Of a DNA stretch of 64,000 nucleotides, positions 1-8,940 are shown in pieces. The position numbers were made by a program, and so were the translations under genes. The stretch lies in the NCBI RefSeq assembly GCF_023242365.1, contig NZ_JALLIX010000018.1, positions 1-64,000 on the forward strand, in the 5' to 3' direction. How positions within the stretch are numbered: the stretch's first letter is position 1; each line of letters begins with the position of its first letter. Below the pieces are notes generated by a model, which worked only from the letters and a program-made list of their open reading frames with translations, was not told the DNA's origin and searched no databases. The DNA comes from Pseudomonas sp. MWU13-2100 (GTDB lineage: Bacteria; Pseudomonadota; Gammaproteobacteria; Pseudomonadales; Pseudomonadaceae).

Positions 1-51
1 TCGACCCGCAGCCCGTGGCGAACCGAGCGTTTGCAGGCACCTGAATACCCT

Positions 52-80
52 GTGGGAGCGGAGCTTGCCCGCGAAGCTTT
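52..80. repeat. REP element (single copy)
   Basis: Matches the TGTGGGAGCGGAGCTTGCCC-type REP seen repeatedly in this window (for example 4743-4774 and 22431-22455). It sits just past the 3' end of the regulator gene that ends at 89. No inverted partner is visible before the window edge, so it is either single or half of a pair cut by the edge. Confidence 0.7.
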
Positions 81-88
81 TGGCGGAC

Positions 89-757
89 TCAGGCCCACTG
101 CAAGACAGCAAGCCGATCCAGATACTCCGTCAGCCGCTCGACGCCGCTCCCTGCATCGCCGTTCTCCACGGCATTGACGATAGCCTCACGCACCCGCCAA
201 TCCGCGCTATGCGGCGAATGTTGCGCCAGGGCCAATCCGGTCAATGGCACCAGCCCACCGAGAAAGTGCGCCAGGGGCGCGTTGCCAGCCAGCCTGGCCA
301 ACTCCAGATGAAACTCGCCACCGAGTCGGGTCGCCGTGCTCTGCCGGCCAGCTTCGGCATGCTGGCGTTCTCGGGCAACCAGCGCGCGGAGCGGCTCGAG
401 AATTGCTCCGCCAGCCCTGGCGCAAACCAACTCGATAACGCTGGTCTCCGCCAATCGCCGCGCCTGCAGGGTCTGGCGGATCTGTTCGGCGTCGGGTTCG
501 GCGACCCGGGCTCGTTGGTTGGGGCGGGCAAGAATGACCTGTTGCCGCGCCAGGCGGGTCATCACGCGTCGCACCTGGTTACGGCCGGCGCCATAAGCGC
601 GCATCAGCACCTCCTCACTCAAACCCTCGGCAAACTGGCGCTCGAGGATGTCCTCGAACACCTGGGCGTAGAGTGTCTCGGCGCTGACAACCAGGCGCGG
701 TGACGGTACTACGGCACGCCGGGCGGTGAAGGGCAGGGGTATCGCAACGCTGTTCAT
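89..757 (-). CDS. GntR family transcriptional regulator, FCD-type (222 aa)
   Basis: A short winged-helix region (about residues 20-75, with a GAGRNQVRRVMTRL recognition-helix pattern) is followed by an alpha-helical FCD ligand domain (about 85-215, with GEFHLELARLAGN). This is the architecture of FadR-subfamily repressors. I start it at the ATG at 757, preceded by GGGGAGA; a longer open frame runs into the upstream gene but lacks the usual N-terminus. It lies 25 bp downstream of another FCD regulator on the same strand, so the two are probably co-transcribed. The FCD histidine usually found in an EHxAI motif appears as RVREAI, so metal or effector binding may be altered. The ligand is unknown; the transporter upstream suggests an organic acid or amino acid. 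Confidence 0.85.
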   Translation of the reverse strand: MNSVAIPLPFTARRAVVPSPRLVVSAETLYAQVFEDILERQFAEGLSEEVLMRAYGAGRNQVRRVMTRLARQQVILARPNQRARVAEPDAEQIRQTLQARRLAETSVIELVCARAGGAILEPLRALVARERQHAEAGRQSTATRLGGEFHLELARLAGNAPLAHFLGGLVPLTGLALAQHSPHSADWRVREAIVNAVENGDAGSGVERLTEYLDRLAVLQWA

Positions 758-782
758 ATCCGGTCTCCCCTTGGCGGGTGGT

Positions 783-1496
783 TTATTGCTCGGTACTGCC
801 CAGATGGTCGTCCGGGATGGTGAGTTCGATGCCCATGCGCCGGCCCTCCTGGAGGATGTGCCGACGCATTTCCGCGCTGGCCAGGGCGCTGTTCTTGTTG
901 CGGATGGCGCGCACCACGGCTTCGTTTTCCAGCAGGCGTTCGGCCAGGTGTTCCGGTGAGTTGCGCAGCACCTCGGCGCTCTGCTTGAGGGCATTGCTGG
1001 TCTGCTGCACCACGTTCTGGAAGATCGGGTTGGAGGTCAGGGCGAACAGCTCTTCATGGAAGGCGATATAGGCGTTCATCCCGGCTTCGCTGTCGTTGGC
1101 CTCCAGGGCTTCGCGCATGTCCATCAGGGTCAGGCGCAACTGGCCGACCTCCTTGCTGCTGATCGATTGCGCCACCAGCCCGACGATAAACGGCTCCAGG
1201 GTGTAGCGCAGTTGCAGTACATCTTCGAGACTGGCGTCGGCCACGCCGCTATGGGCGGTGGCGGTTTCGCTGGGGGCGGCATCGAGCACCACCACCCCTT
1301 TGCCCGGCATCGAGCGCACCAGGCCGAGGGTTTCCAGTACGGTCACCGCTTCGCGCAGGCTCGGGCGACTGATGCCCAGCTGTTCGGCCAGTTCACGCTG
1401 GCCCGGCAGCATCTCACCGTGGCGCCATTGGCCCCGGGCCAGAGCGGCCCGGAGTTTTTCCACGACTGAATTGACGACGGTTGACGAGGTAATCAC
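783..1496 (-). CDS. FadR/GntR family regulator, FCD-type (237 aa)
   Basis: The N-terminal winged helix carries the classic GntR motif (PGQRELAEQLGISRPSLREA, about residues 31-50) followed by the wing VRSMPGKGVVV. The C-terminal FCD domain (about 85-225) includes AYIAFHEELFALTSNPIF and ends AEMRRHI. Length is normal for the subfamily. FCD members typically repress catabolic or uptake genes for carboxylates or amino acids and release DNA on binding the substrate. It sits 99 bp after the symporter gene and 25 bp before a second FCD regulator on the same strand, so it is the obvious candidate controller of that transporter. The EHxAI histidine appears as N (ENEAVVRAI). The effector cannot be read from the sequence. 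Confidence 0.9.
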   Translation of the reverse strand: MITSSTVVNSVVEKLRAALARGQWRHGEMLPGQRELAEQLGISRPSLREAVTVLETLGLVRSMPGKGVVVLDAAPSETATAHSGVADASLEDVLQLRYTLEPFIVGLVAQSISSKEVGQLRLTLMDMREALEANDSEAGMNAYIAFHEELFALTSNPIFQNVVQQTSNALKQSAEVLRNSPEHLAERLLENEAVVRAIRNKNSALASAEMRRHILQEGRRMGIELTIPDDHLGSTEQ

Positions 1497-1595
1497 GGTT
1501 CGCTCCCAGATAAAACGGTCAGGCTACGGCCCCAGTCCAGCACTTGTTTCGCGGGCCCGGGGCCGGTATCAGCGCCCGTTCCCGGGCGCCGCGCA

Positions 1596-2909
1596 TCAAA
1601 AATCCTGCTGATGAGCCGGTGTTGCCGGCTTTCTCGGCGTAAAGGCATAACCTTGCTGGCCATCGAGGACCTTGTGGGCCCGTTGCACGTCAATGTCCTT
1701 TTCCCAACGGGCGATGGCCACGGTCGCCACGCAGTTGCCGATCAGGTTGGTCATGGCCCGGCCGATGCCCATGAACCAGTCGACGGCCAGCACCAACACC
1801 AGCCCGACCACCGGAATCGCCGGGATGGCGGTCAGGGTGGCGGCGAGGATCACCAGGGCCGAACCGGGAATCCCGTGGGCGCCCTTGGAGGTGATCAGCG
1901 ACACCAGCAGGATGGTCAGCAGGTCGGTCAACGCCAGCGGGGTGCCGGTGGCGTTGGCGATAAAGACGATGGCCAGGGTCAGGTAGATCGAGAAACCGTC
2001 CAGGTTGAACGAGTAGCCGGTCGGGATCACCAGGCCCACTGTCGAACTGCCTATCCCCAAGTGTTCGAGCTTGCGCATCACCTGCGGCAACACGGCATCC
2101 GAGGAGGCGGTGCCCATCACGATCAGCAGTTCTTCGCGCAGGTACTTGAGGAAGGGCAGGATCCGCAGGCCGGACAGGCGCATCACCAGACCGAGGATCA
2201 CCAGCACGAAGGTCAGGCAGGTCACGTAGAACAGCGCCACCAGGCTGCCCAGTTGGCGCAGCGACTCCAGGCCGTAGGTGCTGGTGGTGAAGGCGATGGC
2301 GCCGAAGACGCCGAGTGGCGCCAGGCGCACGATCATGCCCATGATGCGGAAGATCACGTGGCTCAGCTCATTGATCAAGCGGGAGATCCCCGACGCCGAC
2401 TCGCCCACCAGGTTCAGGGCGCTGCCGAACAACACGGAGAACAGCAGGACCTGGAGAATGTTGTTGTCGGCAAAGGCGCCGATCACCGAATTGGGGATCA
2501 GTTCCATCAGGAACTGCGTGGTCCCGCGCAGGTGCTGGCCGCGGTCGGCGAGGTCGCCCAGGGCCACCTTGGACAGCTGCTCCAGATGAATGTTGGCACC
2601 GCTGCCGATGCCGGTGGAGAAGGCCAGGACCAGCCCGATCAACAGGGCGATGGTGGTCAGGATTTCGAAGTAGATTACCGATTTGAGGCCGATCCGCCCG
2701 ACTTTCTTCAGGTCGCCGGCACCGGATATGCCGCTGACCACCACGCAGAAGACGATCAGTCCGATCAGCATCTTGATCAGCTTGATAAAGCCGTCGCCGA
2801 GGGGTTTGAGTTGGACGGAGAATTCGGGAAGGGCGAGTCCGCAGATGATGCCGAGCACCAGTCCAAGGACAACCTGAAGGAAAATCGAACGCGAGCACCA
2901 TCTGAGCAT
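1596..2909 (-). CDS. Dicarboxylate/amino acid:cation symporter (DctA/GltP family)
   Basis: A 437-residue polytopic inner-membrane protein of the DAACS (SDF) family, which imports C4-dicarboxylates, glutamate/aspartate or related acids with H+ or Na+. Family features are visible: N-terminal LGLVLGIICGL, an SSDAVLPQVMRKL loop like the serine-rich re-entrant loop, a long GYSFNLDGFSIYLTLA transport-core segment, and SKGAHGIPGSALVIL. The ATG at 2909 is preceded by AGGATCCTCCCC. Its substrate may differ from succinate, because canonical DctA is not normally paired with FCD regulators. Two FadR-type regulators follow on the same strand. The upstream region contains a 20-bp near-palindrome (3052-3071) that may be their operator. 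Confidence 0.9.
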   Translation of the reverse strand: MLRWCSRSIFLQVVLGLVLGIICGLALPEFSVQLKPLGDGFIKLIKMLIGLIVFCVVVSGISGAGDLKKVGRIGLKSVIYFEILTTIALLIGLVLAFSTGIGSGANIHLEQLSKVALGDLADRGQHLRGTTQFLMELIPNSVIGAFADNNILQVLLFSVLFGSALNLVGESASGISRLINELSHVIFRIMGMIVRLAPLGVFGAIAFTTSTYGLESLRQLGSLVALFYVTCLTFVLVILGLVMRLSGLRILPFLKYLREELLIVMGTASSDAVLPQVMRKLEHLGIGSSTVGLVIPTGYSFNLDGFSIYLTLAIVFIANATGTPLALTDLLTILLVSLITSKGAHGIPGSALVILAATLTAIPAIPVVGLVLVLAVDWFMGIGRAMTNLIGNCVATVAIARWEKDIDVQRAHKVLDGQQGYAFTPRKPATPAHQQDF

Positions 2910-3051
2910 GGGGAGGATCCTGGTCGGCGTTCCGTGATCCGGGCCGGTGGCCGCAGCTTCGGAACTTAATTGTTGTGGTCTTACCGGTATGTCCAGTGCG
3001 AGGCCAGTCTACGCCCGATTTTTCCGGAATCACAAGGGGTTTTCGCAAAAT

Positions 3052-3071
3052 TGGTTGGACCGGTCTGACCA
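3052..3071. promoter_or_regulatory. Putative FadR/GntR (FCD) operator
   Basis: A 20-bp near-perfect palindrome, TGGTTGGACC/GGTCTGACCA, in which 8 of 10 arm positions pair. It also reads as two adjacent GGTNNNACC motifs. LldR/PdhR-type FCD regulators bind TGGTNNNACCA-like sites. It lies 143-162 bp before the symporter ATG. The assignment is inference from motif and context. Confidence 0.45.
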
Positions 3072-3085
3072 GTGGTGCCGGTCCT

Positions 3086-3168
3086 GTAGGCGCCGGCTTG
3101 CTGGTGATGGCGGCGGATCAGGCGATGCAAGAGTGACTGGCTTCATCGCCGGCAAGCCGGCTCCCACA
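3086..3168. repeat. REP inverted pair (REPIN-like)
   Basis: The left arm, GTAGGCGCCGGCTTGCTGG, and the right arm, CCGGCAAGCCGGCTCCCAC, face each other across about 40 bp. This is the second REP sequence class in the window (GTAGGAGCCGGCTTGCYGGC). Confidence 0.75.
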
Positions 3169-3234
3169 AAAAAGATGTTCCAGCGTAAGTCGCTGCTTTG
3201 CCACGGGGGGGCGGACGGCGGATTTTCTCCAGGC

Positions 3235-3265
3235 GAAAAAAAGCCCGGTCATCGCTGACCGGGCT
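3235..3265 (-). terminator. Rho-independent terminator of glyA
   Basis: A perfect 10-bp stem, AGCCCGGTCA/TGACCGGGCT with a TCGC loop (3242-3265), is followed in the glyA direction by a run of U residues (the A tract at 3236-3242 on the plus strand). Confidence 0.9.
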
Positions 3266-3292
3266 CTTTTATGGCGGCGGGATACGGGCTGA

Positions 3293-4546
3293 TTAAGCGC
3301 CGTAAACCGGCAGCTTGGCGCAGATGGCCTTGACCTTCGCCCGAACGGCGTCGATCACCGCTTCGTTGTTCAGGTCAGCCAGGATGTCGCAGATCCAGCC
3401 GGCCAGTTCGCGGCATTCGGTTTCCTTGAAGCCACGGGTGGTGACAGCCGGGGTACCGAAACGCAGGCCGGAGGTGACGAACGGCGAGCGTGGGTCGTTC
3501 GGCACCGAGTTCTTGTTCACGGTGATGAACGCCTTGCCCAGGGCGGCGTCGGCGTCTTTGCCGGAGATGTCCTGCTTGATCAGCGAGAGCAGGAACAGGT
3601 GGTTCTTGGTACCGCCGGAAACCACGTCGAAACCGCGCTTGATGAACACTTCGGCCATGGCCTGGGCGTTCTTCACCACTTGTTCCTGGTAGGCCTTGAA
3701 CTCAGGCTGCAGGGCTTCCTTGAAGCAGATCGCCTTGGCCGCGATCACGTGTTCCAGCGGGCCACCCTGGGCGCCCGGGAACACTGCGGAGTTCAGCTTT
3801 TTCTCGATCTCGGCGTTGGCACGCGCGAGGATCAGGCCGCCACGTGGACCGCGCAGGGTCTTGTGGGTGGTGGTGGTGACCACGTCGGCGAACGGCACCG
3901 GGTTCGGGTAGACACCGGCGGCAACCAGACCGGCCACGTGGGCCATGTCGACGAACAGGTAGGCACCGACCTTGTCAGCGATGGCGCGGAAACGTGGGAA
4001 GTCGAGGATCTGCGAGTAGGCGGAGAAACCGGCCACGATCATTTTCGGCTTGTGCTCGACCGCCAGGCGCTCGACTTCGTCGTAGTCGATCAGGCCGTTG
4101 GCGTCGATGCCGTACTGCACGGCGTTGTACAGCTTGCCGGAGGAGGAGACGCTGGCGCCGTGGGTCAGGTGACCGCCGTGGGCCAGGCTCATGCCCAGGA
4201 TGGTGTCGCCGCCTTGCAGCAGGGCCAGGTAGACCGCCGAGTTGGCTTGGGAACCGGCGTGTGGCTGGACGTTGGCGTAATCGGCGCCGAACAGTTGCTT
4301 GGCGCGGTCGATGGCCAGCTGTTCAACCACGTCGACGTATTCGCAGCCGCCGTAGTAACGCTTGCCCGGGTAGCCTTCGGCGTACTTGTTGGTCAGGACC
4401 GAGCCCTGGGCTTCCATCACCGCGGGGCTGGTGTAGTTTTCCGAGGCGATCAGCTCGATGTGCTCTTCCTGGCGCTGAGCTTCTTGCTCCATGGCGGCAA
4501 AGAGATCGGCGTCGTACTTGGCAATAGTCAAATCACGGCTGAACAT
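3293..4546 (-). CDS. glyA: Serine hydroxymethyltransferase
   Basis: PLP enzyme (417 aa, the family's normal length) converting serine plus tetrahydrofolate to glycine plus 5,10-methylene-THF in the cytosol, the main source of one-carbon units. The PLP lysine lies in [14 protein letters not shown] at K229, and the [11 protein letters not shown] and HGGHLTHG active-site segments are present. The start is the ATG at 4546 with GAGGA 6 bp upstream; a TTG four codons earlier is less likely. It is transcribed away from morA, and its own terminator follows at 3235-3265. The position next to morA matches P. aeruginosa glyA3 (PA4602, from memory). Confidence 0.97.
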   Translation of the reverse strand: MFSRDLTIAKYDADLFAAMEQEAQRQEEHIELIASENYTSPAVMEAQGSVLTNKYAEGYPGKRYYGGCEYVDVVEQLAIDRAKQLFGADYANVQPHAGSQANSAVYLALLQGGDTILGMSLAHGGHLTHGASVSSSGKLYNAVQYGIDANGLIDYDEVERLAVEHKPKMIVAGFSAYSQILDFPRFRAIADKVGAYLFVDMAHVAGLVAAGVYPNPVPFADVVTTTTHKTLRGPRGGLILARANAEIEKKLNSAVFPGAQGGPLEHVIAAKAICFKEALQPEFKAYQEQVVKNAQAMAEVFIKRGFDVVSGGTKNHLFLLSLIKQDISGKDADAALGKAFITVNKNSVPNDPRSPFVTSGLRFGTPAVTTRGFKETECRELAGWICDILADLNNEAVIDAVRAKVKAICAKLPVYGA

Positions 4547-4672
4547 GGCGGTCCTCAAGGATCGGGGGGCAGAAAAGAAGCCATTCTAACCCAATGGGTT
4601 TTATCTGGCATATGAAAGGGCATCATGTCGCAGATAAGCGGCGCTCACTTGGGATTTTGGGTGCCTGAACTG

Positions 4673-4774
4673 ACGCCTTCGCGGGCAAGCTCCGCTCCCA
4701 CGAGTTTTCCGTCGTGCACACGACTCAGGCTTGACTCAAACCCTGTGGGAGCGGAGCTTGCCCGCGAAGGCGCC
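4673..4774. repeat. REP inverted pair (REPIN-like)
   Basis: CTTCGCGGGCAAGCTCCGCT at the left and its reverse complement AGCGGAGCTTGCCCGCGAAG at the right enclose about 40 bp. It lies immediately past the morA stop codon and could also act as its 3' stabilising or terminating structure. Confidence 0.85.
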
Positions 4775-4794
4775 AGGCCAGGCACCGCGGGACT

Positions 4795-7700
4795 TCAGTC
4801 GAACATGAACAGCGCATCATTGCTGAACTGCGCTTCAAAGCGATTGGGCGCCATCGGTCGGCCGAACAGGTAGCCCTGCACTTCGTCGCAACCGTGCTCG
4901 CGCAGGAAGTCGAGCTGCTCGTGGGTTTCCACGCCTTCGGCGATCACCGCCAGGTTCAGGCTGTGGGCCATGGCGATGATTGCCCGGGCGATCTGCGCAT
5001 CCTGTTCGCCCGACGGCAGGCCATCGACGAAGGTGCGGTCGATTTTCAGCACGTCGATGGGGAACTGCTTGAGGTAGTTCAGCGACGAGTAACCGGTGCC
5101 GAAATCGTCCACGGCGATGCTCAGTCCGAGATTCTTGAGACCGGCAAGAATCAGCATGGCCTCGCTGACTTCGCGCATCAGGATACTTTCGGTCAGTTCC
5201 AGCTCCAGGCAGGCCGGCGATACACCGGTCTCCCTGAGAATGGTGGCGATCCGCGTGCCCAACTGGCCATCGGAGAACTGCCTCGCCGAGATATTCACCG
5301 AGACCTTGGGCACTCGCACCTTGGCCAGGTGCCAGGCCTTGAGTTGACGGCAGGCTTCGGTCAGGACCCAGTCACCGACATCCACCACCAGCCCCAGCTC
5401 TTCCAGGACCGGGATGAAATCCCCCGGCGGCACCAGTCCGCGCCGTGGGTGGCGCCAGCGCAGCAGGGCTTCGGCACCGGTCAGGCGTTTGCCGTCACCG
5501 CTGAACTGCGGTTGGTAATACAGCACGAATTCGTTCTGCTCCAGGGCATGGCGCAGGTCGCTCTCCAGCTCCAGGCGCTCCAGGGCGCTGGCGTTCATGT
5601 CGGCCTGGTAGAACTGGAAGTTGTTCTTGCCGCGTTCCTTGGCGTGGTACATCGCGGTGTCGGCGTTTTTCATCAACTGGCTGAGCTCGCTGCCATCCTG
5701 CGGGCTCAGGGCGATGCCGATACTGGCGGTGACGAAGAACTCGCGGCCTTCAAGCACGAACGGCGTCACCAGGCTGGTGAGAATCTGCTCGGCGACATTG
5801 ATAGCCCGGTTCAAGGCCATTTCCCGGGTGGCTCGCGGTTGCAGCAGGAGGGTGAACTCGTCGCCACCCATGCGCGCCACGGTATCGTCGTCGGCCACGC
5901 AGGCCAGCAGGCGGGTGGCCATTTCCTTGAGCATGCGGTCGCCGGCGGCGTGGCCCAGGGAGTCGTTGATCGGCTTGAAGCGGTCCAGGTCGAGGAACAT
6001 CAGCACCACCCAGGACTTCTGCCGTTCGGCCTGTTGCAGCGCGGTGTGCAGGCGGTCCTGGAACAGCGTGCGGTTGGGCAGGTGGGTCAGGGCGTCGTAG
6101 TAGGCCAGGCGGTGAATCCGTTGTTCGCTGGCCTTGCGCTCGCTGATGTCGGTGAAGAAGCACACGTAGCTGGCCAGGTCGCCTTCATCATCGAGCACCG
6201 CGGTGATGCCGACCCAGGCCGGATAGTGCTCGCCGTTACGGCGCTTGAGCCAGACTTCGCCTTCCCAGGTGTTGTGCTGCTCCAGTTGCTTGAGCACATA
6301 ACGCAGGTGGGCTTCCTGCTGGTCGTCGACGGTGAGCAGGCTCGGCAACTGGTCCAGCACGTCGGCCACGGCGTAGCCGCTGACCCGGCTGAACGCTTCG
6401 TTGGCCTGGACAATGTAGCCGGCCGGGTCGGTGATCAGGATCGCCGAGGTCGAGTGCTCGAAAACCGTCGCGGCCATGCGCAGGTCTTTTTCCGCGCGGC
6501 GCTGCTGGCTGATGTCGCGGCCGACGCCGAGGATGCCTTCGAAGGCGCCGTGCTCGTCCCATACCAATACCAGGCGCAATTCGATGGGGATCTTGCGTCC
6601 GTCGGCCTTCAGGCAGTCGAACAGGAATAACTGGGTCTGCACCTGTTCGCGAAGCTCGGCCAGTTCCTCGGGTTTGTCCAGCGCCTTGTTGACCCGCTCC
6701 ATCAACAGGTAGATGCCATTGAGTTGCTGCGGGTTGGCAATGGTCGACTGCCAGCCATGCTGGAACACCCAGTCGACTTCGTAGCCGAGCACCGCATGGA
6801 CCGACGGGCTGACGTAATTGAGGCTCAGTCGGCTGTCGGTGGAGAAAATCACGTCGCTGATGCTTTCGGCGAGCATCCGGTAGCGTTTCTCGCTGTCGCG
6901 CAGGGATTCGCTGGCCTCGATCTGGTCGGTGACGTCCTTGGCCACGCCGATGATGCGCGTGACCTGGTCGTACTTGTCCCGGGCCAGGGCCTGCTCGCGG
7001 ACCTCGAAGTGCCGCCAGTGCTCGTCGCGATGGCGGAAACGCAGTTGGCACTGGAGCAACTGGCTGTAACCGGCATGGCGCTGCTGCTGGCGCAGGCGAT
7101 GGTAGTGCTCGGCGTCTTCGGGGTGCAGCAGGATCTCCCAGAAGTACTCGCCCATCTGGTGCAGTTCGGTCTTGTTGTAGCCGAGGGTCTGGCCCAGGTG
7201 GTGGTTGCTGAAGATCATCCGCTGGCTGATCACATCCTGCACATACAGGTGATCCGGCACGGTACGCACCACATCCGACCAGAAGCCCTCGCGTTCGAGC
7301 AGCGACAGTTCGATCAGCTTGCGGCTGGTGATATCGGTGATACTGAGGATCACGGCCTGATAATCGCCAGGGTCTTGCGGCAGGCGCAGCACCAACCACA
7401 GGTGCTGATCCTGGCCGTGGGCGTCGGTCAGCTTGATCTCCAGTTCCAGCTGGCTCTGATGGTTGAGCAGTGCTTCGACCAGCGGGTAGCCGATACCGGC
7501 GGCATTGCTCGGGGAGCCTTCGATCAGGCTGGCCCAGGCGCTTTCGCGGCAGTCGACACTGAGCAGGCGCAGGGCCACCAGGTTGATCTCGGTGACCCGC
7601 AGTTCCTGCAACAACAGCCGGCGGTGCTCGGGGTCATGGGCGATCCACTGCTTGAGTGACTCGCTGTCCAGCAGGTGATGCTGTTCGAGAAAGCCCGGCA

Positions 7701-8646
7701 GCCCGGACAGGTCGAGGACGCACAGGGCAACACCGGTGCCTTCGAAAATATCCTGGTAACGCCGGCGTCCTTCGGTGACCTGGCGCTGGCGTCGGCGCAT
7801 GTTGAGCAGCGCCAGCACCGGCAGCAGCGACAGTCCCAGCCCCAGCAGGCACTTGCCGATCAGGGCCGGCAGCAGATCCTCGATCACCTTGCGCGGATCG
7901 AACAGGCCGCGCAGTTGCCAGTCGCTGTTGGACAAGGGCGCCACCAGCACGCTGTTGGCGTCTTCGTCGGGGTTCAGCAGCACAGGCGTGGGGGCAATGT
8001 CATCGTCCCGGCTGATCACCAGGTGGTCGTTGCGGTTTTCGATCAGCCAACTGGCGCCCGGGTCCTGGTTGCCCTGGCGAGTGAGGTCCTGGAACAGTCG
8101 GGGCGACAGGCGCAGGACCCAATAGCCGTTGCTCTCGCCGCTGGCTTGCTGCAACAGCAGGTGAATGGCCGAGCCGCGATCGTCATTGGTGAAGTAGTAG
8201 GCCTGTTTGCGGTTGCTGTGCTTGACCTGTTCGGCGAGGAAGGCCGCGTCATGGCTGTCGGCGGCGCTGTCGCTGATCAGCGCGCCCTTGTCGTCGAGCA
8301 GGGCGATGCTTTGCAGGTCCGGCATCGACACGCGTACCCGGTCGAGCAAGGCCTGCAGTTCTGCGCGGTTATTGGGTTTGTCGAAGATCGGCAGCAGATT
8401 GAGGGCGATCTGCGCGGTGAGCGCCATGTTCAGGCTGACGTGTTCGGCCAGCTCGGCACTGGCGTCGATGCTATTCTGGCGCTGCAACTGGCGGGTTTGC
8501 TGGAATTGATCGATCAGTTGCCAAAACAGCAGGGCGAGCAGTAACAGCACTAGCGTGGCCAGTATGCCTTTGAGTGTCCCGCGCAGGGGGGTAGCCGAGA
8601 CAGGGCTGGCTGCGCGCGCGGACGATGGCGGATTGGCGTTGGTCAA
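4795..8646 (-). CDS. morA: MorA-type sensor diguanylate cyclase/phosphodiesterase
   Basis: A 1283-residue inner-membrane c-di-GMP enzyme. Order: TM helix (about 27-44), a periplasmic sensor region to about 260, a second TM (about 262-282), several PAS/PAC units (about 290-830), GGDEF (about 845-1005, GGDEF motif near 925) and EAL (about 1025-1275, EAL near 1058). The GGDEF motif is intact, and EAL catalytic segments (ELTES, VDDFGTGYSSL, KIDRTFV, AEGVET) are present, so both activities look possible. No RxxD inhibitory site precedes GGDEF (DDDTVARMGGDEF). The start is a TTG with AGGA 8 bp upstream; no in-frame ATG precedes the first TM. Its place between glyA and ettA matches P. aeruginosa PA4601 MorA, which controls motility and biofilm; that protein is somewhat longer (about 1415 aa). 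Confidence 0.88.
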   Translation of the reverse strand: MTNANPPSSARAASPVSATPLRGTLKGILATLVLLLLALLFWQLIDQFQQTRQLQRQNSIDASAELAEHVSLNMALTAQIALNLLPIFDKPNNRAELQALLDRVRVSMPDLQSIALLDDKGALISDSAADSHDAAFLAEQVKHSNRKQAYYFTNDDRGSAIHLLLQQASGESNGYWVLRLSPRLFQDLTRQGNQDPGASWLIENRNDHLVISRDDDIAPTPVLLNPDEDANSVLVAPLSNSDWQLRGLFDPRKVIEDLLPALIGKCLLGLGLSLLPVLALLNMRRRQRQVTEGRRRYQDIFEGTGVALCVLDLSGLPGFLEQHHLLDSESLKQWIAHDPEHRRLLLQELRVTEINLVALRLLSVDCRESAWASLIEGSPSNAAGIGYPLVEALLNHQSQLELEIKLTDAHGQDQHLWLVLRLPQDPGDYQAVILSITDITSRKLIELSLLEREGFWSDVVRTVPDHLYVQDVISQRMIFSNHHLGQTLGYNKTELHQMGEYFWEILLHPEDAEHYHRLRQQQRHAGYSQLLQCQLRFRHRDEHWRHFEVREQALARDKYDQVTRIIGVAKDVTDQIEASESLRDSEKRYRMLAESISDVIFSTDSRLSLNYVSPSVHAVLGYEVDWVFQHGWQSTIANPQQLNGIYLLMERVNKALDKPEELAELREQVQTQLFLFDCLKADGRKIPIELRLVLVWDEHGAFEGILGVGRDISQQRRAEKDLRMAATVFEHSTSAILITDPAGYIVQANEAFSRVSGYAVADVLDQLPSLLTVDDQQEAHLRYVLKQLEQHNTWEGEVWLKRRNGEHYPAWVGITAVLDDEGDLASYVCFFTDISERKASEQRIHRLAYYDALTHLPNRTLFQDRLHTALQQAERQKSWVVLMFLDLDRFKPINDSLGHAAGDRMLKEMATRLLACVADDDTVARMGGDEFTLLLQPRATREMALNRAINVAEQILTSLVTPFVLEGREFFVTASIGIALSPQDGSELSQLMKNADTAMYHAKERGKNNFQFYQADMNASALERLELESDLRHALEQNEFVLYYQPQFSGDGKRLTGAEALLRWRHPRRGLVPPGDFIPVLEELGLVVDVGDWVLTEACRQLKAWHLAKVRVPKVSVNISARQFSDGQLGTRIATILRETGVSPACLELELTESILMREVSEAMLILAGLKNLGLSIAVDDFGTGYSSLNYLKQFPIDVLKIDRTFVDGLPSGEQDAQIARAIIAMAHSLNLAVIAEGVETHEQLDFLREHGCDEVQGYLFGRPMAPNRFEAQFSNDALFMFD

Positions 8647-8940
8647 ACTGTGATCCTGCGGTTGGGCTGGATTGGCGCGACATGCACTATAAGCCGGACG
8701 CCCGAAGGGCGGCTAGCATGCCTTGAGTTGTGGCAAAGTGCCAGTCCTGTTCGGCCGAGCGGTTTGCCCTGTCTGCCGCATTCAGGTAGTTTTACCGGTT
8801 ACGCGCCAGCAATTCACGCTCCCTTTGCAAGGGTATCGACCGGTGCGGCCATGGATTGAACTCTTGGCTGACACACGGGGCCTGTTCACTGCGGGTACCG
8901 CTCGCGCCTTTATTCATCCGTCACTGACGCTAGGTTCTCC
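8647..8940. other. Divergent intergenic region, morA / ettA
   Basis: About 290 bp carrying the promoters of two divergent genes. A small hairpin, CGCCC-GAA-GGGCG, lies near 8700-8712. I see no convincing open frame, and no promoter strong enough to name. Confidence 0.5.

Larger units (their letters stand above)
2910..3234. other. Intergenic region upstream of the symporter gene
   Basis: This region holds the promoter side of the symporter gene, the possible FCD operator (3052-3071) and one REP inverted pair (3086-3168). I see no open frame with a plausible start, and no RNA gene. Confidence 0.6.

Noticed and set aside
65..703. Long plus-strand frame opposite the regulator at 89-757
   Set aside because: It is the reverse-strand shadow of a clear FCD regulator and has no domain or ribosome binding site.
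1611..2969. 452-aa plus-strand frame opposite the symporter
   Set aside because: His/Gln/Asp-rich low-complexity translation, typical of the antisense of a membrane-protein gene in high-GC DNA.
4547..4672. Glycine riboswitch upstream of glyA
   Set aside because: No paired aptamer-like sequence is recognisable in the short leader.
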